Shown here in pieces: positions 60,001 through 64,000 of a stretch of DNA of 64,000 bases. The DNA is taken from positions 21,185-85,184 of the forward strand of contig NW_002060984.1 of the NCBI RefSeq assembly GCF_000150275.1, in the 5' to 3' direction. A program made the translations under genes and the position numbers. The notes below the pieces were generated by a model that worked only from the letters and a program-made list of their open reading frames with translations, had not been told where the DNA came from and ran no database searches. The stretch comes from Trichoplax adhaerens. Taxonomy: Eukaryota > Placozoa > Uniplacotomia > Trichoplacea > Trichoplacidae. Positions within the stretch are counted from its first letter, which is position 1. Each line of letters opens with the position of its first letter.

Positions 60001-61739
60001 TTTGAAATGCTTTACTGTACAGTATGTGGTCGTTTCAAATTTTAATCGTAAGACTCCTCACTGATATGATATGTCGAGTTAAAGTAAGATTGTATCACTT
60101 AGGTTCATTAAGTAAGTCCATCTTATAACCAACACTGTACTGTACGTTTACAATATAAGAATCTGTTCTATTGATTTATTATTAGTTTGACATGGATAGG
60201 GATTGATTTTATAACCATGCATAATCATAATACTGTATCTTTTACAAGCAATGATAATTAATACTAGTTTTACCATTAGTTAGTGGTATTCGCTTGTCCC
60301 TAGTGATTGCGTTATCATCAACAGTTCATTAAGTTAACGCTTCTACTGTAATTGATGGGTTGAAGGTATAGGTCAAAATGTAGAAAAACTGATATACTGT
60401 CCATACGTGGAACATAATTAAGAAAGATGAAATGGACAAGACATTGTCATAAGTGAATCGTTGCAAATTATTCCAATGTCATTTTGTCATTGCATTCATG
60501 CAATGAGAATTAAATTGGAAGACTGAAATTCATTTTCTACTCTAGTGATTTCTATTTCTATTTTTGTCGTCAACTATTACTTTATAACCATACCTCAATG
60601 TTATTCTCAATATTGATCAGCCATCCATCGAAACGATAATAATGTGCTATGTCAACTAATCTGTTAATTAAGAGATGTCGAAGTTGTGCATTACTTAAGA
60701 ATTCACGACAAATTTCATTGCCTTCATCCCATTCAGTGATAAAAGTTCCTAAAACTAAGACTTGATGTTTATGAGCACAGTTGATCCATGTTGATGGTGG
60801 AATGGACAATAAATGATGGCTAAAGTAGATAAATATGTCAATATACTGCCAATGGTAGAAAGTGAAAGCATCGTTGTCACCACAACCTTGAGCAAATCTA
60901 TGCAATGAAAAAAAGGCAAGAAAGTTGAATAGTTGCAGGTTGCTATTCTATCCTGTATCATCATGTCTATCCTATTGCAACGTGTAGCTAGGATTGACTA
61001 CTAATGAATTGATTTGATTACCATTGGCAGTTTTCTATCCTGTATCATCATGTCTATCCTATTGCAACGTGTAGCTAGGATTGACTACTAATAAACTGAT
61101 TTGATTATCATTGGCAGTTTTCTATCCTGTATCATCATGTCTATCCTATTGTAACTTGTAGCTAGGATTGACTACTAATGAATTGATTATCATTGGCAGT
61201 TTTTGAAGGCGATTGTCCATCGTCGACTGACTATTTCTATTGTACACCTTTGATCGCTATCATCATCACCTTCCATGTGGTTTTAATGGAGCAAGAAAAG
61301 ATGATTGCACTACTTTGTTATATAACATGGCTGTCAATATGGATGTAATTGATTGAAATGAGCTAATCAACCTATCCTATTAGCTAAGCAGATGAAATCA
61401 CTGCAATGGCTATAGACATGATGGACTCCCATGGACGCGATCATACTGCAAGTCCTCCTTCTCGACTGCCTGTCTACTCAAGAAGGATAGCCGACAAGGC
61501 CAATCTTACCTATCCTCGTGATAGCCATTCTTCATGTCATGGCAAACCAAAGTTCGAGATCGTTTAGGCAATGCATAGGGCTGATGTAAGCATACACTAG
61601 CGCGATTAATATCATCACATCCACGAAACCAAAGATAAATTTGCTTTAAATGATCTAAATAACTGCAGATCGGTTCACCACTTTGTTGATCATATTGTCG
61701 ACATTGGCGTACATGAACACCATTAAAATGTTCAGCCAT
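57033..61739 (-). CDS. ENGASE: Cytosolic endo-beta-N-acetylglucosaminidase, GH85 (about 11 exons)
   Basis: Hydrolyses the chitobiose core of free N-glycans in the cytosol during glycoprotein turnover. Exons resolved (high to low): 61739-61510, 60897-60594, 59733-59585, 59304-59136, 58963-58860, 58776-58665, 58573-58362, 58279-58125, 58039-57820, then an exon near 57600-57520 ending L-D-L-G-E-I-K, and 57392-57033 with the stop. GH85 signatures: R-T-L-V-C-H-D-M-K, F-Y-H-W-Q-Y-I-D, G-T-F-I-T-E-W, the catalytic F-D-G-W-L-I-N-I-E-N (Asn and Glu), I-L-W-Y-D-S-V, F-F-D-S-C-D-G, G-I-D-I-F-G-R-G and F-A-P-G-W-V-Y-E. The catalytic barrel is complete and a beta-rich C-terminal part follows. There is no signal peptide after the chosen ATG, as expected of the cytosolic enzyme. 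The splice linking 57820 to the L-G-E-I-K exon is not resolved: the donor phase (2) does not fit the obvious acceptors, so a small exon or an error may lie at 57.6-57.8 kb. Confidence 0.9.
60946..61206. repeat. Three tandem 87-bp repeats in ENGASE intron 1
   Basis: Units begin 'ttctatcctgtatcatcatg' at 60946, 61033 and 61120 and end 'ttggcagttt'. Copies one and two differ at a few positions; the third lacks a short 'gatttgatta' segment. They are intronic and non-coding. Confidence 0.93.
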
Positions 61740-62424
61740 AACTGATAGTTGAATCAAGATGATTACCAATAGATTGGATAGACTTGAACGATGAATGAAT
61801 AATCATCCAAGGCTGCAATCACGAGCAGATTTTCGTCTACAATCAAGGTTGAAAAATGGAATGAATTTGTGCAAAAGTGCGTCGAGGATCGATTGTTCTC
61901 ATCGTCTTCTTGGCTATTGCAAGAGAGCGTCGATTGTCGAGGATTTTTGCCCCCTTACTCTCTGCCTTCCTTTCCTCCTATTGCTCTTGTCTTGATCTTA
62001 TGAACAGTCTAGCAACCTTGGATGATTGCTTGCCAGTATGCCAACTGCAAACAAGTTGAACGATGGAGGCCAGCAATGGAGAGATTTCCTCGCCAATGCT
62101 TGGGGCTCGGGACAAAGAAATGCCGACAGTTGAATCGGTGCTGCAAAAGCCGATGACTTGCGCTCCAGTGAAGATTGAAAGAGTAACACTATGATGATAG
62201 TGTAGCCTAGAATGTTACGCCATGTTTGCGTTCCTTATCCATGTTATTGCACGCATGTATTGGACAGTATTCAACACAATGCGTCCGAGAAATCAACTCA
62301 ACTGTCGCTGACTTCAATCGACCTATCGCACGCTACTACTCTCGACTCTACTGCCCTAAACAGTCCTCCCGTTGTAGTCTTTTAGTATAGATTTCAATGA
62401 CTGGCGTCGACAATCGACTGGCTG
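61740..62424. other. Intergenic, 5' side of ENGASE
   Basis: No supported exon. The overlapping open frames on both strands at 61795-62189 (60-66 codons) show no motif. The ENGASE promoter is expected here. The sequence is less AT-rich than the rest of the window. Confidence 0.45.
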
Positions 62425-63610
62425 CCTTCCATCGTCGTTGGACGGGACAGCCTTTGGACAAGAGGTGCCTTACTGTACGATGTACTGTCAACTACAGTAC
62501 ATATCATGTTATAGTACTGTAGAAGGAGGAACAATACTGTGTCTCGTAGGATGGAAGGATAGATGGAACATTAGTAGAACTGTAGAAGTACTGTACAGTA
62601 CTGTACTGTACTGTCCATCGTCGTTGGATGGGACAGCCTTTGGACAAGAGATGCCTTACTGTACGATGTACAGTACTGTCAACTACAGTACATATCATGT
62701 TATAGTACTGTAGAAGGAGGAACTATACTGTGTCTCGTAGGATGGAAGGATAGATGGAACATTAGTAGAACTGTAGAAGTACTGTACAGTACTGTACTGT
62801 ACTGTCCATCGTCGTTGGATGGGACAGCCTTTGGACAAGAGATGCCTTACTGTACGATGTACTGTCAACTACAGTACATATCATGTTATAGTACTGTAGA
62901 AGGAGGAACTATACTGTGTCTCGTAGGATGGAAGGATAGATGGAACATGGGACATGATGGTACCATTTAGACCCATTAGTACATGCAGTAGAAGTACAGT
63001 ACTGTACTGTACTGTCCATCGTCGTTGGATGGGACAGCCTTTGGACGAGAGATGCCTTACTGTACGATGTACTATAAACTACAGTATATCATGTTGTAGT
63101 AAAGTACTGTAGATGGAGGAACAATACAGTACAATGTCTCGTAGGATGGAAGGATTGATGGACCATTGGACATGATGGTCCATGCTGTTAACTGCAGTAG
63201 AAGTCCATCGTCGTTGGATGAGACAGCCTTTGGACAAGAGGCGCCTTACTGTACGATGTACTGTAAACTACAGTACATATCATGTTGTAGTACTGTAGAA
63301 GGAGGAACTATACTGTGTCTCGTAGGATGGAAGGATTGATGGACCGTGGGACATGATGGTTCCATTAGTAAGTACAGTATACAGTATGCAGTAGAAGTAC
63401 AGTACAGTACTGTACACTACGACGATGGACAGCCTTTGGACAAGAGATGCCTTACTGTACGACGTACTGTAAACTACAGTATATAATACTGTAACTGACC
63501 TTTCTTTAGTACTGTAGATGGAGGAACAATAACTGTGACTGGTAGGATCGAAGGATTGATGGACAACTGGACATGATGGTCCATACTGCAGAAGTAGTCA
63601 GTATGCCAAC
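62425..63610. repeat. Six-unit tandem array, roughly 180-220 bp per unit, carrying TACTG pentamer runs
   Basis: The anchor 'tccatcgtcgttgga.g.gacagcctttgga' recurs near 62427, 62615, 62806, 63016 and 63204. A sixth unit starts near 63428 with a reorganised head ('gacgatggacagcctttgga'). Each unit continues 'gccttactgtacgatgta', 'catatcatgtt', 'gaaggaggaac', 'tgtctcgtaggatggaagga' and ends in a variable-length ACTGT run such as 'gtactgtactgtactgt'. Length differences come mainly from that run and from short insertions. The 91-codon frame at 62438-62713 and its antisense partner are artefacts of the repeat. Confidence 0.93.
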
Positions 63611-63639
63611 AGTAATATCCAACTCCTACAATACAAATG

Positions 63640-63740
63640 TGGATTTTGGGATCGTACAGTACAGTACTCTCGCCGCTCTAGTACTGTACACTGTACACTC
63701 TGTGTGCTCTGACTGTACTGTACTGTACTGTACTGTATGA
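63640..63740. repeat. ACTGT microsatellite
   Basis: Includes 'gtacactgtacactctgtg' and a pure run 'ctgtactgtactgtactgt' ending near 63737, about 90 bp before the CCZ1-like start codon. Confidence 0.8.
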
Positions 63741-63825
63741 TGACTGTCATTGCCGGTATTATTCTTCGCCCAATGCCCGGCAGTCGGCAGCCAATGGTGA
63801 GTCTTACCTCTGCAAGATTACCAAT

Positions 63826-63900
63826 ATGACGGAGAAAAGCCCTTCCACTCTAATCAATTTCTTCATCTTTAATACTACATTGGGCCAAGAAGAAGGCACG
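63826..63900 (+). CDS. CCZ1: CCZ1-like vacuolar trafficking protein, first coding exon (gene runs off the right edge)
   Basis: A 25-codon exon from ATG 63826 to a good donor (acg/gtaagt) at 63900, phase 0. The peptide is M-T-E-K-S-P-S-T-L then I-N-F-F-I-F-N, ending L-G-Q-E-E-G-T. The pattern L-x-x-F-F-I-x-N followed seven residues later by an E-G pair matches the start of the CCZ1 longin domain. CCZ1 pairs with MON1 as the guanine-nucleotide exchange factor for Rab7 on late endosomes. Only this first beta-strand/loop is visible, so the call rests on about 20 residues. The frame is open upstream for some codons (S-Y-L-C-K-I-T-N before the ATG), so an earlier start is possible. It lies divergent to ENGASE. 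Confidence 0.5.
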
Positions 63901-64000
63901 GTAAGTTGTCCTTTGATGCTTGGTGATTATACTTGAAACGGTCAACTTCAATCTTCAATGTTGTCCACTACTGTTCTACCATTTCCCAACAGGCTAGTGC

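Noticed and set aside
62438-62713. 91-codon plus-strand frame and its antisense partner
   Set aside because: Covers two units of the tandem array; the peptide repeats itself with the unit.

Overview
This window is eukaryotic and animal: every gene found is split by spliceosomal introns with GT...AG borders, the sequence is AT-rich, and the recognisable products are animal orthologues. It carries about eight genes in 64 kb, mostly with introns of a few hundred bases. Gene density, AT content and a metazoan type I fatty acid synthase suit an early-branching invertebrate. A placozoan (Trichoplax-like) fits best, with a sponge as the alternative. This assignment is an inference, not something the sequence proves.

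Layout. (1) 1-9.5 kb: two tandem minus-strand ornithine decarboxylase (ODC) genes. Only the first coding exon of the left copy is in the window. The right copy is complete (15 exons, 401 aa, frame closed). They are separated by a 14-unit minisatellite of about 120-147 bp. (2) 9.5-15.1 kb: MED7 (plus strand, 6 exons, 227 aa) diverges from ODC and converges on RNASEH2A (minus strand, 8 exons, 299 aa). (3) 15.1-21.9 kb: a long stretch without a supported gene, including a C-poor block that may be a retroelement LTR. (4) 22.0-31.6 kb: a full animal-FAS-like megasynthase, here called FAS-L1 (7 coding exons, 2565 aa), followed by a rearranged pseudogene copy of its 3' end at 32.9-33.9 kb. (5) 34.4-37.3 kb: an unrecognised 6-exon minus-strand gene (440 aa). 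(6) 37.3-41.7 kb: repeat-rich intergenic DNA. (7) 41.7-50.5 kb: a second full megasynthase, FAS-L2 (7 coding exons, 2549 aa). (8) 52.1-55.7 kb: an SLC36/PAT-like amino acid transporter (6 exons, 553 aa). (9) 57.0-61.7 kb: a cytosolic endo-beta-N-acetylglucosaminidase (ENGASE, GH85) on the minus strand. (10) 61.7-64 kb: a tandem repeat array, then the first coding exon of a CCZ1-like gene running off the right edge.

The main point of interest is the FAS-L1/FAS-L2 pair. The two share every coding-intron position and the same KS-MAT-DH-(pseudo-ME)-ER-KR-ACP-TE order. FAS-L2 keeps the canonical catalytic and cofactor motifs apart from one MAT substitution that FAS-L1 shares, so it is the likely housekeeping fatty acid synthase. 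FAS-L1 keeps the KS, MAT and ACP catalytic residues but has altered signature motifs in DH, ER and KR and a catalytic Asp-to-Glu change in the TE. Its reading frame is still intact over 2565 codons. That pattern suggests a neofunctionalised, FAS-derived polyketide or branched/unsaturated-chain synthase, similar in principle to the animal FAS-like PKSs known from molluscs. The other genes are housekeeping loci with no evident pathway link to the pair.
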